From contig JAEMBT020000002.1 of assembly GCA_018873245.2 (NCBI GenBank), forward strand, positions 12,956,001-13,020,000: a DNA stretch of 64,000 nt, given 5' to 3'. Numbering within the stretch: the first letter of the stretch is position 1; every line of letters starts with the position of its first letter. Shown here in pieces: positions 49,671-63,755 of the stretch. The notes under the pieces were generated by a model, which was not told where the DNA came from, searched no databases, and worked only from the letters and a program-made list of their open reading frames with translations. This DNA comes from Archegozetes longisetosus (Eukaryota; Arthropoda; Arachnida; Sarcoptiformes; Trhypochthoniidae). The translations under genes and the position numbers were made by a program.

Positions 49671-50394
49671 TTTTGATCATTTACTAGCAAATCTACTCAA
49701 ATTAAGCACAATCTCTAATGTGTTTCATTCAATTTTATGATTACATGAATGCAAGAAACCAAGTTCCGATTCTTCTCAAATATGGTTCATAAATACTGAT
49801 AAATATCTATATTGTTGTTGCTATATTGTTTATAGTGCCACATTTTGATCAAATCGTCAACTAAATCAGTTGATTAAACAGTTTTATAAGCAAAGTTAAA
49901 CCTAAAATCTTCTATTAGGCATAATTTGTTTGAATATTTTCAATACTTTATGATCAAAATTTTTAAGCTGGATTTTGGTCAAATAGAGTCATCAATTCGA
50001 CTAAGCTGTCAAAATATTATATTTAGATTTGTTTAGAGTGATGACCTTTATTTCATTTTTCTACACTATTCATTTGTCTTCTTTTCTAAACTGTTTCAAC
50101 TAAAGCACTTCTAATTTTGATGATTATATTAAGCAAAGTCTAACCATAAATGAATTTATAAAAATTTAAAACAAAATATTTTAAAATTTAATGCTCATTA
50201 AATTATCGATTCAGCACTGATTTGCTGGTAAGTAATAGCGAGGACTAAGACAATGTATAAATAAATTTGTTATTCGCGCTATTTATCACATGTTTCGCAT
50301 GTGTCTTATATTTTGCTAATGTATTGCAGTAGTCATTCAAATCATTATTAGTCAACTGACATTCAATAAATATACAAATCATTCGAGCGAAATA
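49671..50394. promoter_or_regulatory. Divergent promoter region
   Basis: 724 nt separate the start codons of the minus-strand syntaxin and the plus-strand membrane protein, so both promoters must lie here or overlap it. AT-rich; no clear core element seen. Confidence 0.45.
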
Positions 50395-51416
50395 ATGATT
50401 TCAATATCGTGTGAAACCTTATTATCTTCGTTGCCACTAATTACGGCGTTGTTTTGGCCATTTATCGCATCATTTTTTGGTTTGGAAACAGTACTAAGAC
50501 AATCGTTAGTGATTTGCATTTATTTTGTCATTTGTGATCTCCTTCAAAAACTTATTGATTCAGTACTAAAGGTATGAATAGGTAGACTTAATAGAATTAA
50601 TAGATTAAATAACAATAACAACTCACTGACGAATAAATGATTCTGTAATTGGTTTATTTCAGGTTGACTTTAATTTATTGCAACAATTGGTCAACACAAT
50701 AGTATTAATAATACTCTTCAGTCAGTCATTTATTATAATTCCATCTTTTGTAATCAGTTTATATAGTTTTTTGCTTAAATATTCGGAACCAATAATAATA
50801 GTAATAGAAGCGAAACAATTGGTTCGTATCATTAACAATTTTGGACTTTACTTATCGGATGCCATTCACAGCTATGATAATGAAACTAAAAGTTTTATTT
50901 TGAAACTATTTGTGCTCACCATTACGACAATCAGCTATTCGTTCGCTTTTTTTGTCATAAGGAGTGGTCTAACGAACGCTCAAACAGTCTTTTTTACTTA
51001 GTTAGTCACCTTTTAAGTGTTTTTTATTATGATTATGGTTTTAGTTGTAATTTTATTCTATCATCCATTCATTTAGTGCTTCCGTTTTGTTAATACTATT
51101 TCAAGTGATACTAATCATAGCCACTATTTATATAGAAGAAGGTATTCAAGCCAATTAACTAAAAGTTTATTCAAAAATCCAATAGTTTCCAAATTTTAAT
51201 GTTATTTAATAGGTATAATATCGAGCACATCTCTTGTATTTCTGGCATCAAGTCTTGCGCTTTATTTGTCTATATGTGAAGATAGGAACAAATATCAAAC
51301 TTCAAAGTAAGCTTTTATTCATTCACTATTAATGTGACATAAGAAATGTTTTATAAAATTGTACTTATTTAAAAAAACGTAAACAAATTGACAGTTGGAC
51401 AAAAGGACAAATCTAG
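50395..51416 (+). CDS. Unrecognised multi-pass membrane protein
   Basis: Five exons, 50395-50571, 50663-51000, 51077-51141, 51213-51306 and 51395-51416, join in frame with GT-AG introns into 231 residues. About six hydrophobic segments are visible, including SSLPLITALFWPFIASFFGL near the N terminus, IILFSQSFIIIPSFVISLYS, LFVLTITTISYSFAFFVI, ASVLLILFQVILIIATIYI and ISSTSLVFLASSLALYLSI. The central loop carries YSEPIIIVIEAKQLVRIINN and SDAIHSYDNETKSF. I do not recognise the family, so no function is assigned. It is transcribed divergently from the syntaxin and tail to tail with cyclin Q; its TAG at 51414-51416 abuts the opposite-strand stop at 51417. The last exon codes only seven complete residues and is the least certain. 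Confidence 0.68.
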
Positions 51417-52047
51417 TCAGTTTGAACCAATCGAAAACATGTTGCGGAGTATAACTTCTTGAGTCGGAATGTCTTCTGTCTGATGTTTCGTCATAAACAC
51501 TAATAATTTGTTCAATAATCTCTTGCATCTTTTCCTTCGAAAGCGATTCATCAAAAGCTTCATTCCATGAGAGTAATGCCTCGTCATTGTATGGGATCTG
51601 TAATTGAGACATCGAAGTGATAGTTCGATGACAGCGATAGCGATCTGATTAGGCTTTTGATTGAGGACTCGACGGTCTAAACAGTAATAGTCGTTGAGTA
51701 TAGCCCAACAACTTTTCGATAATTTTTGACTCATTTCTTCGTTTCTGATCCAATTTGAGATGGATTTAAGGTAGAATAGTAGGTAACGATGTGGTAAATG
51801 GACATCAACTTTGAATCTTAACATTCGTAGTAATAGAAGTTCGCACTGAACTATAGAGTCTCTTAAAGACCAATACTTGTTCTCATCCCTTAATTGGTCG
51901 TCTGTTTTATGTATAGTCTTATAAAACACTTGAATGATATCACGTATCCTCAAATGATTTTCGTGTACTTTTGCCGACAAATATATAGCTGTGGCCGACA
52001 TTAGCAGTGAATCATATTGTTCTGAATCAAAATCGCGATTAAATTTA
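51319..52047 (-). CDS. CCNQ: Cyclin Q (FAM58/CCNQ)-like, frameshifted
   Basis: From an acceptor at 52048 the frame reads KFNRDFDSEQYDSLLMSATA, then [38 protein letters not shown] and HLPHRYLLFYL. This matches the cyclin box of cyclin Q ([38 protein letters not shown]). Cyclin Q activates CDK10. After SLRC at about 51614 the homologous text switches frame (SQLQIPYNDEALLSWNEAF, then SLSKEKMQEIIEQIISVYDE), as if one base were missing; that frame stops at 51319, the unshifted frame at 51417. The usual start (…TACTIYHKFF) is not found in frame; a weak candidate upstream segment (EANQTICK) lies at about 52050-52085. It could be a recent pseudogene or a base error in the sequence. Confidence 0.72.
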
Positions 52048-52085
52048 CTTTACAAATTGTTTGATTGGCTTCCCATTTGTCGAGT

Positions 52086-55003
52086 GTCTGCAAACAAATG
52101 ACCACAAATTTTACGTTGTATCTGTTGGTTTATTATATAAAGGGATATGAACAAAGCTAAAGCATTTGACGACTTGATAGACCTCTTATTTAAACCATAT
52201 AATATTTTTCTTAATATTCAGTTTTTATGAGCCATGTAGTTTATGATTATATTACTTGCATTCAGTTTTGAAGAGTTTAAATTTACTGCAAGTGAAAGGT
52301 TTCGAAATGATCCTTATCTTACATTTGAACGTTTGACTTTATTTCTTAATAATGGCTCAATTCTCCGACAGATATCGCACTCAACTTCAAAACTACTCAC
52401 TCTGTGATCGCAAACTTTTTTTTATAATTATATTATCGACCTCATAGCCTTCATTATTTTGTCGTCTAGATCATTACCCCTCATTTCTTCTTTAAAGAAA
52501 CAGATTAATTTTGACTCTGATTTAATTAATTTGTATAAAGTACTGCTAAGTTTTGATAGGTTTGCTTGATTTTTAACACGATGCAAAAATGATTGCAGTT
52601 GAACTGCATTTGAATCTAGCGAAACGAGTCAAATCTTACCGATTGAGTCTAGCTTTTGAATTATTAATTGAAAAAAGCGAATATATTTGTAGCATTTGAT
52701 ATTGTTTTCCAAATGAGTTGACTAAAAGAAGTATTTTGTTGTTTAGGTTGATTGATTCCTTTATAGTGTTGTTGTTCGTGCAAACCTAACAGTTTTGTTG
52801 TGTTGTGATTCGCGAGCATTTCTTAACACTTTTAATATAGGGTTAATTTTGTGTTCCTTATTTCGATTTTTCTGCGCCTAGTAATGAAACTTTGAAAATG
52901 GTTTTTTGCGAACAATTTTTATTTTAAAGTTTCAAAATTGATTTAATCGCAATATTAGGTGCACAACTAATAGCTATTTTAGTGAAAGTCATTTTGATAC
53001 CAGTTCTGGAGCAGTATTGAGTGCAACACATAATTGAAAATTGGTTCGCGTGTTAGTAAAAACAGATTTATTATTTGCCTCCAAAGTAGTTGTTGTACAT
53101 TAACAGCTCTAACGTTTAGTAATTAAATTATCTCTACTTTCTCAAGACAGCATTTGTGATAACAAATTAATCTCATTTGTTAAATGCTATCTCACAATAC
53201 TTTGTACTTTGTTTTGTTGTTGCGAGTAATGTATTTTACTTGTTTAGGGATATTCTCATAAGAGTCGGATTCTCTAATATTTGTTTCTGTTTGACATTAA
53301 ATTTTACTTATTTTAAAAGTTGTTTTCGTGTAAGATTTCTATCTTGTATTCAACTTCGCTTCGATTTCTTTTTTGAAAATATTGTTGAAAAACCTCTTCT
53401 CTTATCCCTTTGTATGACTTATACCGGTAGAGAAGCCTTAATAAGCACTCATTTCATAAGTTATATTTGTCAGCGATTCAGTTCATGTTAAGAGCCATGA
53501 ATTCACTTTTGAAGTAAACAACAATTTTTAGCAACACATAAGAAAATCGCACCTCTTTTTTCTCACTTTATTTTTCTATTTTAGATTTACACATAAGAAA
53601 TAAGAAAAAGAAGGAATCTACTGTTTTCAGTCATTTTGATAGAGAAAAAAAGAGATTTATATCAGGCAAAAGTGATGCGAAAAAGTTGCTCAAAATGATG
53701 TTCATTGAGTTGTGTGAAGAGTTCATGTGAATGATATTCATGTGTTTCGTGTGTTGTTATAGTGCGTGCATCTCACTAGTGATGCCTATCGCGATCTCAG
53801 TCACACTACAAGCTCTGCATTTTACGATTTAAAGTAATATTTTTAGTTGTCCTCAAATAAACTTTACTTTGTTAGAGAAGTTCTATAAAAGCTTTTATTT
53901 CGCTATTCATCAAAAAAGCGTTTTTAAATGTAGTACTACTTTAAGGCTGTATGTGTTTGCATATGTCTTACGCTCTTTTGCACCTTTAAAACTTAATCCT
54001 AGACCTGAAGCTAACGTTAAGGTATGAGATATCAGCAAATAAGTCAGTATTGCTTGTGCGCTACAGTCAACACTTTATGTCAAACATTACATTTTAACTG
54101 AAATGTTCAAATTATACAAACATTAAATGACAGAATCAAAATTCATTTAGAGAGTCAGCTTTAAATGAGCCGAAAGACTCACGACTCAAAACAATTCGCA
54201 CAATTTTTCAATTTGATTTGGTTTTCAGCAATGCTTCGTTTAACTTCTTTATTTGAAAGATCTAAGCAAATTATGACAACTAATTACTTAATGTTCAAAT
54301 TTGAAGTGTTACAAATGCGAGTGTTTTCTGTTTGATTGATTAATTTGAAAAGTCTCTAATGATTAATTATATGATCACTCATTGTTTTGTAAGTTTAGAT
54401 GATTCGGAAGATGCAAAAAATTAGAAAAATGACACAGTAGAATCTGAACACATATTTTTTAAATGCTGTGCTTTAATTAGAAACATAACATTTACAATAA
54501 TAGCTTGAATTGTTGCACATGACTGACTTTAACTTTTATATTTCGATACAAAGACAAGTATTATATTGTAAATAGTGCTAGTTTATGTCTTATCTGTTTG
54601 ATTGAATCATTTTCTTGTTTCTTATGCTTATCGATTCGAAAAAATCGCTTTCATATCACTGATTGTCAATCGATTGAAGTCTCGCCAAAAATCGAAGTCT
54701 TCTCCTTTCATCGTATACAAAATCGGTTTACTTCAAGTTTTAGACTTATGATCTAATGCTGTAGTAAGTCAGATATGTTGAGCAACTCCTCCCTATCCTG
54801 TTCCAGAAACATTTGCAGCCATTGAGTACAAGATGTAACAAACATTAACTTTTTATCGCCATTCTTCATATCCTCTTATCTTTTGATTCGAATGATAGTG
54901 ATATCAAAATTATATTTGACTATTACAATCATCTATCATCTCATCACAACTGAATATTGTATTTTACAATCTGTTCCCTTATTCTTCTCCTCCTCCTTCA
55001 CTT

Positions 55004-55006
<3 letters not shown>
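52086..55006. other. Gene-poor region, first part
   Basis: No gene supported. The 104-codon frame at 53177-53491 (+) is Phe/Cys-rich with no family signature and no splice support. No transposon ends recognised. Confidence 0.4.

Positions 55007-55077
<71 letters not shown>
55007..55077 (+). repeat. (CT)n microsatellite
   Basis: About 70 nt of CT dinucleotides, preceded by a C/T-rich tract from 54979. Equivalent to GA on the minus strand. Confidence 0.97.
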
Positions 55078-55080
<3 letters not shown>

Positions 55081-55672
55081 TAACATTTGAGTCGTTCGGC
55101 ATTAAAATTGAATTAAGGATATACCAGTCCAAGTGTTGAGGAATCTAATCTACTTTTGGCTTGTATTCAGTTTTCTTATTTGGTTCATCATTCAATTCTC
55201 GAGACTAAGAAATCGCATTTATTTTTCTACTACGAGGGCTCAACTCGTTGTAAAAATTACTGAAAGATATCAGTTATTTAGTATTTAAATTTGAGGCAAT
55301 TAACCGGATAAACAAATAAAATGGGGTTCTATAAAAATGACATCTATTTTCCACCAAGTCCATCAATGAATCGGTCTCGTTATTGACTATTTTTTGCATA
55401 AACCTCAGAAACGATAGCTTGAAGCAAAAGACATCTGATATTTGTTGTTGCTTGTACTTAATCGTACGATCGTTCGCTATTATTTTGATGACATAATTTG
55501 GATAATTTATTTGTTACACATTCTAATACTGTTTTATTGTTTGTTTGACTTAGTATTGTATTAACAAATAAGTTAAGCCTACGCTAGAAGTGCAGTCATT
55601 TCATTGTTAATTAAATGAACTCCAATGAATAATGATTAGCTCAGCTTTCTTTTCGCTTCTTTGCTATTTTTT

Positions 55673-55739
55673 CATAGCTATAGCTATAGCTATGGATTTG
55701 CTCTTCAGCTTCACGCGAGAGAGAGAGAGAGAGAGAGAG
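55673..55739 (+). repeat. (TATAGC)n and (GA)n short tandem repeats
   Basis: ATAGCTATAGCTATAGCTAT at about 55673-55693 is followed 20 nt later by a GA run at 55715-55739. Both are perfect or nearly so. Confidence 0.9.
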
Positions 55740-58700
55740 GCTCGTGATGCCATGATCTTCACTTAATTAACTTACTTTTTTGCTTTTGTGTTTATCATCT
55801 AAAAAAGTTCGCGTGTCTATTAATGATAGATGACATTAAAATTCATAAAATAACGTGACTCTGAGGTGATAATTTGGTGTTCACTTTGTGTAATGCAATT
55901 TACAACAGAGAAAAAAATTATGTATTATATTTCGAGTTGTAAGCATTAGGTTAGACAACTTTTATAATTAACTTAAGACTTGTGAAATCGCAAATTTGTG
56001 TTCTTTAAGATAATTGAATTAATTCTTTCTCTTACGCCATATTGACGAGGCAGATGAGAAAAATCATTTTTCATTCAATTTTACCATTAAATCATTTATT
56101 CATCAGTTGGTTATATTTGGCTATTTTATCCCACTTTTGACGCACTAATTGTTGACTATTGATATTTGTTGAGAAAAACGAACCACCGATCTCTACATAA
56201 ATCCGAGCGCTTTCCATATTTTCTCATCAATATATTGATTTAAAATGCCTTCGATAGCTCTGAAAACCTATGTTCCAGATACTCCTGTGAACTAAAAACA
56301 AATAATTGAAACTATTTAATCTGACGTATTTTCTATTGACCATAAATTATGTCTGAGTCGAAATGTTGTTCATTATTGTATTGCTTGAATCGTATTTGAG
56401 AAAAAATTGTCAGTTTCAATGAATTGAGGTAAAAGTTAGAAACTTCTCAAATAATTAGTTGCGTTGAGTGACACATTGATTAGAATGATTTGATCCAGAT
56501 TTTGTGGACATAGTGTCCGTTCGACATTCCAAATGAGTGATTGTGATGGCTTTCTTTAGTTATTTGACTGTTACTCGCATTTGGAAGCCTTGATTAATTG
56601 ATTGGATTGCGTGTTTGGCCACTTGATTACATAGAATTTGGTAAATGCTAACGAATGCCAATACCTTCACAACTATGACAAATGTTGCCATCATTTATAA
56701 AAACTTACTGAACAGTTCTTAACACTTTTCACATTTTTTATACGCTTGATTGACATTCTCTGAAGGTTGAGCATTATTTTAAGGCAATTGTAAGCATTAA
56801 ATTGGGTTATTTCATCTTTACTCAAACATATTTCGCAAATTGAGCACAATTCGTATAAATGCACAAAACACTTATATCAAGTATTAAATCGAATTGAAAG
56901 CCTATCTCAAATTCCGTACAGATTTGAAACATATTTTACAAGGAGATAATAAGTGAAAACTGAAAATGTACTCGTGTTTTCAAATACCGAATTAGGACTG
57001 AGTTGTGAATCACAAAACCTGAGCATTTTCCAAAACCTTTACAGCATTTCATCTGGAAATTCGAGTTGAGGGCTTTCACTTTGACTATGTTTTTATTTTG
57101 ATTCATTCATTTATTTATATATTGAGGAACGGAAAGTGACCCATATATGTGACAAAATTGTTGAATTTTTCATATTTTGCGAATCATCTCTTAAGTAATC
57201 CAAAAAAGTGAACATTTCAGTTGAAATCTATTTTTATATGTTATTTAGTGAAATACATGAAATATTCTGTTATGTTCATATAAATAATCAACAATTAACT
57301 AAAAACATGCGCATTGTCTAATACGCGGATCACATTTCATTCATTCGTTTATTAGTTGTGACCAAACAAGTTTAATCTCTTAGTTCGAATTTTCAGGTAA
57401 AAATGTTAAAACATTTTAGGAAATTGCTGTTTTCTGACTGAGAATTTAGTTCTAATACAATATTTTGAAGCTTGCTACATTTCAAATTTTCACTTATTCT
57501 ATTGCTACTAAATATTTTTCAAATTGGCACCAATTTTAGATAAGCTTCAAATTATGAATGCTTCAAGCATATCAATAACATTTTTATTTATTATTCAAAG
57601 GTTTACGGATAAATTAATGAAATGTTTTTGCTGAAACTTTAATATTTTGTGTTGGCTTCCGAAAAACTAGCGAAAAAGTTCAAATTTGAATAGTTAACTC
57701 AGGGCTAAATCATTTGAATACATTGATTGGCTTATTTCTAAGCAAAAGAACCTATAAAACTGAAAAATGACTTCGATATTATGCTATTTTACTGAAAATA
57801 TGTTTAAAAAGAGTTACGTAAAATTAAAATGACTTAATACTTTGAACGCAATATTTTTCTAATTAAAAGCATTTGATTTGATCGATTTGATTACTGATTA
57901 CTCTTTGAGCGTTTCTTTTGGTACTGACAGAAGAAAAATGGTAGCTTTTGTCAACTTCAAGGTTTATTATCAAGTTTACAAATTTGGTCATTTGCTCTCA
58001 AAATCAATAGTATATTAATTTGCGCTTGCATTTTGATAAAGACTGCTTCGGACAGTCGACTAGCACTTGAAAGATGGTAGAGATACGACTACGTTTAAAC
58101 GATGCAAACGATCGTTTCCAGTTCTATTTGTTAAGCGTTGACCTCAGACCCAAAATAAATAATCTGAATAATCGATATTCTTTTCCGACAGCCATTGATA
58201 GATTTTGAGCTGGTTTTTGTGAGAATCCTTTTTATGAATATAATTATCAATAATTGATGGTTTGTTATAATTTATGAAACAATTTGAGATAATATTTATA
58301 GTTATGAAGTAATGGATGGGTGGATAGAAGATTGTCTCGTCCAGAAAGTCAATAATGATTAAATTGATGCCTAATCATGAAATTTTAAAATATTTAATTT
58401 AATATTCAAATAAGAAAGTGCACTATTTCCTATTGGGTCCTTCAATTATATTAGTTTTACCCCCTTTACTGTAAGCTGGAGACTGGTGGTAAAAAAGCTC
58501 AGATTGGAATAGCAAATGATTTGTCGCTCGTCCCATTGCTTGTATGGTCTAGTGCTTAATGGATTTAATGCACAATTTTTGCATGCATTAAGGCATTAGA
58601 GGAAGTTGAGGGCGTTATCAAAATAGTTCTTATTTGAGATGCCATATCGAAGACGATAGAACAAAACGTAAATTAAACATAGTTGACGTGAACGCTCCAC

Positions 58701-61700
58701 AATATCCGTGTTTGATTTCAACGTCCATTACCGTATTGATAGCCGATCATCCCATACACTAATAATAGCTTTACACATGCATTAAGTTTTGATATTTTGC
58801 ACTGAACTGAATAAATCAGTTGGCGATGAGAACTCAATATGCAATGAAGTGAGAGCCGCGCCTATAGCTAAGCATCATATCTATAATAACCTTATTTGTG
58901 CCCTCTTCCATCATTGCTCCTCTTTTTCCATTAAAAGTTTGTGCTTAAAAAAAAGTTTAATATTATATTCGATCGGTTATATATTATGTTTTAGATGCGA
59001 TATTTTGCGCTTCAAAACGCTCAACATCTCATGGCCTGTTGATGCCATACATCGAATACATTGCGCTTATGATAGAGCGATAGTTAGGCACCAAATTCAT
59101 TACTTATTCTCCAATAGTTCTGCTCCAGTTCTTATATTTTGTTTTATTTTTCAATCTCACAAGCTTGTCTTGATTCCGCTCTCGAGTTTATGCTAAATTC
59201 GTATGCATATTACTTCATTTATCTACGCCTTAAACTCAGTCTGGTGTCTATTAATTTGTTTAGCAAAACAATTAAAGTGAGAAATTTTTAAAAATTCACC
59301 TCTATCATTCAATGTCTTATTTTGTGGTTTCAAATTGTGACTAATTGTCACACGAATCTGCATTGAATTAAAGTAATTAAAGTATATTTTTAAAGTCCAA
59401 ATATTTATATGAATTGTTAGGACTCATGCTTATAGTAGAACTTTGACAACACTACTATTGCGTTAGTGCGACACTCATATGTATAGATTTAGCGTTTAGT
59501 GCTCTTCTAAATGATAGTGCAATGAGTAGCAAAAATAAAAGCTGATCCGATCCCAGTTACAAATGAGTGTTCATTAGCGTCAATGTCGCGTATCATATAT
59601 CACAACGTAAAGGGTGTCCGTTGTTTGCGATGCAGTCTAAATTGCGAATCATCTCTTTCTCTTTTCTTAAATCAATGCACCAATAGTTAAATTTACACTT
59701 GTTGTTGTTGTTCTTCTTCTTATACAGTACTGTTAGTGTTATGCTTGCTGTTCAGATGAACACTACCATCCAATCGGTTCGATGGGTACCCAGACTAGAA
59801 CTAGCTGTGGAAGAAGAGGGGAAAATTTTGATAGCATGCATCGCGAGATGATTAATGGATGTTTTGTTTCGCTACTGAAAAATGGGCACAATTTTGCTAT
59901 GGCACTATTGGAGTATTGCATTATCATCATATATAATACATCGTTATTTCTTGCATGACTTTTCAATTAATTTTATTTTCTTGCTGACTGCAACTGTCAT
60001 TGCCAACTGGTTCCCAATCAATTGCTTATATGCAAGTTCTCTCTTTTACTCTACAATTATGATTTGCGAACAGAGTACGAAACTAAAAAGTGACGAAAAC
60101 TGTAAACACCAAAAACTTAAATAAGCGAACGGCAACAATTTTTAAGAAGCAGCCATAAAGCAAATGATCATCTATAATGAACACTCTCTTATCAATGCCA
60201 CTGATTGACGCCAATTTACACTCCATTTGACACGATGTGATTTCACAATTTCATTGCTGTCATTCTCTTAATTTTAACATTTTTATGCCTTTCGACCATC
60301 AATTATGTCAACGATAAAATCTATAACTCTTGGCTAATTTGCTCTCATCTAAATGTTTTATGGAGACGTCGCAAAATCGAATAAATTGAAGATAAAAGTT
60401 GTTTCATTAGAGAATCATCAAAAACCTCAGCCGACCAAATGAAAAACGTTGCCTCATATTCCTCTCAGTGGTTCCGTTTATTCTCAATTTATTCTTACAT
60501 TCTTCTTCTTACTCATATAAATGTATTTATCAAATGTATGCACTCATATATTTGTTGATGAAGCAGATCAAGCAATTTGATTGACAGATAGTGATTATCA
60601 ATTAAATGATTGCACTGCATAAAACTTATCCTATCATTTAGTTGAATGTCTGATCAGACATTAGTTCACGCCTTGTGAGACAAGTGTTTATTTTGGACCA
60701 AGTAATCAATGGTTTTATTTATTCAATTCTTATCGAAGTTGAATTTTTGTCAAAAACTTCCTCCTATCATGACTATTCGGGACATCATTTTTAGGCTTAT
60801 AACTTAAAGGTCAAAATTTTCTATTTTAAATTACTCATCATTTTAATCATTTTATTTAAAATATGATCAAACTTAAGTTTCGCTCTTAAAAAATGGCTCG
60901 CTATTCATTTTGTAATAAATTACAGCTGATTGGCTCTAGTTATTTATATCTATAATCAATGTTTAACATGTTTTCTATCTGAAAAGTTTGTGAAAACTTG
61001 TGTTTTCATAGACATGTTGAAATTTGATGCCATCGTCCGCCCACATTTACATCGACCACCACTTACTTTAGCATTAATTAATTTTCTCAATTATTCCTTT
61101 TATTCACATTTTCGTACTCATCAAACTGTGGATTTAATGCAATTGTATAAGTTTTTGTAGACTTTACTTTAACATTTTCACAATGAAAACCAATTATCCG
61201 ATTCCTGCGACGCCTTCTCTGTCCTGCGTTAAACTCGCTGCTATTAATTTTAATTATCGACCTCTTAAATGTGCCATTTATTGATTGACGCTCTTTTGGC
61301 AAGCAAAGCACATTTTATTACAGAAAAAAACCTCATTTCTTCACAAACTATGCGCATAAAAATTAATATATGAAAAAATAAATATAAGATTCAATAAATC
61401 AATATTGAGAACTGAAATGCCTTTAAACTACAGCAAAAGTTTGGATCATTTTTTGTTTTTGTTAAAAAACGCATACAACAAGCTGTTCAAATATTTTGCT
61501 TTATTGTCTGTCATTTTTGATTTAGTAGTAATTAACAGTTGTGTATGTTTTTAGAATTGAAACACTGCTTTTTGTTGAACTGATGGCAAGGCTTGAATGA
61601 TGTTGTGGAACGTTGTATATTAATGAGCGTTTATCGCTCAACGTGTTTACTGTTGACTGCATTTCTGAACATTTATTGATTAAATATTGCATATTATTTG

Positions 61701-63735
61701 AATGTTTAGACTGCAATTTGGCATTTATCTGAGCGGAAAGTAACACTTGTCAGTGATTAGAGTCCGAAAATTTGAAATTTCAATAACAATAGATGCAAAA
61801 AATGCGTGAACGCAATGCAGAGGCACATAAGAAAACATAATAGCTTCTAATGCTGATAAAAAGTTAGTTTGGATGCAGTGATCATTTTGTTCGTTCATCT
61901 GAACATTTGATATAACTATGAAATACAATCGAACCTCTGTAATGTGCCCAATTTTTGCATTTGTCATGCATACCAGCGTTGTTTGCACTCTTCATGTTAT
62001 ATTTAGATAATAAATAGTGAGTTGACTGTCAAATAGAGTGCCTTAAATGTAATATATAGTAATGTAATGTATGAAGTCTCTGTATATGTGTGTAATGGAA
62101 AGGCTTGATGTAAGAGAACATCAAACTTAGGCGCGATTCGGTTCGCTCTTTGTGTTCCTCTTATCTCTTCTTTACTCCCTTTACTCGAACTGAATTCAGT
62201 TTCAGTAGCGAATAACGAATCGGAGCAGAGAGTGATCAAGTCTTGGATAAGAAATAATCGAAAGTCACTCTCTGGTCGATGTGTCGCTTTTTTTGGCTTT
62301 CAATACTATGGAAAGCAGAACAAACCAAACACGAGACGAGACGAGACGACGAGAGAAATCACATCTCAGAATCTCATAGCTTACAAACATTTGATGTGGT
62401 TTTGCGTTTTTGTTGGGCGTCCACGCGTTCCAGTTATCTCTCACCCAATATTGGCTTAATATTAGTTTCCTTTGAGAAAGATATGACACAACACTCAATG
62501 GCATTGCATATTATGCGATCATCTGTTAACTGCATTACCACATTATAACGGCTCTCCCTTTACTGAGATAATAGTCTATACGAGTCGAGGCATTGTGTCA
62601 TGTTTTCTGTTTATGAAAAAAATGATTGCATTTCACATAAACTTATTGTCATAACTATATTCTCAAAGTAAACAAATGCTTCACTCAGTTTCATTTGAGA
62701 AGTTTATTTTCAAAACAATCGTTTAACTTTCATTTCGTTCAAGCAAATTGAAGTTTATTCAAATGACAGAACAAGTTTTTAACCAGATTTATTTCATTGA
62801 AATAATGTTTGCGATTCTGTTCTACTAATAAATTTGAATAAGAAGCTCACAACATTTTCTTTATTAATTTAAAAAGTTGACCTAAAGTTTGTACTAAACT
62901 AATCTAAATCTTATCTGTAAAGAGTGCTTAAAAGATGTCAAATTTGTTTTTCGGACACTTATTACTAGATTGAAAAATGTAGTTGAGCTTCAAATCTTTA
63001 AGACTTTTATAAGAGAAATCAATTAGGATTCTTTGTACACTTTCAGTCAACAACATATTTAACTTTCGCGGATAACTGCAAAGATCTGATGAGAAAAACT
63101 AATACGAATGGCAGTACTAGGGAAAACTAATTTTATGAATCTTTGATTCAATACAACATTGAAGTTCTTTTTCCAAAGTTCAGCATTCATTTCAGTTTCA
63201 GTTGAACTGTCTCACTGTTTTACGTGAATTTTAGAAAATGTTTATATTGACCACTTCAAAATTTGATCCCACATAGACGTTAGCTTCTATTCTAATACTT
63301 GTCGAGCTGAAAACTTTTCTAATTCAATCTTGATTTAATCTTTGCAGGTTCAGTTTGTTATCTAGAACAAACCACTATAGACTCACAAATTTAGATGTGA
63401 TTTAGATTTCTTACTCTTTAATACATTTAAACACTTGTCATTCATACCTTGTATTTTAATCTTTTTTCAATTTATTTACTTCATAACTCCAGTTACACAA
63501 AATTGTACGTATTAAACTGTAGATCATATTTGCTATATTACTGGTGTTTTTTTAGATTTTTACCCCATGTTAACGATATCGCACAAAATACGCGATTTTG
63601 TAAAAATTGATTTTGAGCGCAAACTTTTTTGAAGTCATTTATCAAATACGTATTCATATGAAATTTTCGATTCTTAACGCATTTTATGCCAGGCTTCGCA
63701 TCGCATTTCAGGCCCTCTTATCACAGCATTTACGA
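55740..63735. other. Gene-poor region, second part
   Basis: No coding region, RNA gene or transposon end that I can support over about 8 kb. The 135-codon frame at 58789-59196 has no recognisable content. A GAGAC pentamer run occurs near 62330-62352. A PBX/MEIS-type motif lies at 60578-60587. It may be intronic or regulatory DNA of a gene outside the window. Confidence 0.4.
60578..60587 (+). promoter_or_regulatory. PBX/MEIS-type composite site
   Basis: TGATTGACAG is the composite site known for PBC (Extradenticle) plus Meis/Homothorax dimers, here followed by AT-rich homeodomain-like cores (TCAATTAAATGATTG). A single 10-mer can occur by chance. Confidence 0.3.
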
Positions 63736-63755
63736 TAATAATAATAATAATAATA
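63736..63755 (+). repeat. (ATA)n microsatellite
   Basis: About 20 nt of ATA/AAT triplets. Short but perfect. Confidence 0.9.

Noticed and set aside
53177-53491. 104-codon plus-strand frame
   Set aside because: Phe/Cys-rich, AT-driven composition, no domain, no splice context.
54883-55139. Leu-Ser repeat frames
   Set aside because: Translation of the CT microsatellite.
58789-59196. 135-codon plus-strand frame
   Set aside because: Longest frame in the gene-poor region, but no recognisable family or promoter context; consistent with chance.
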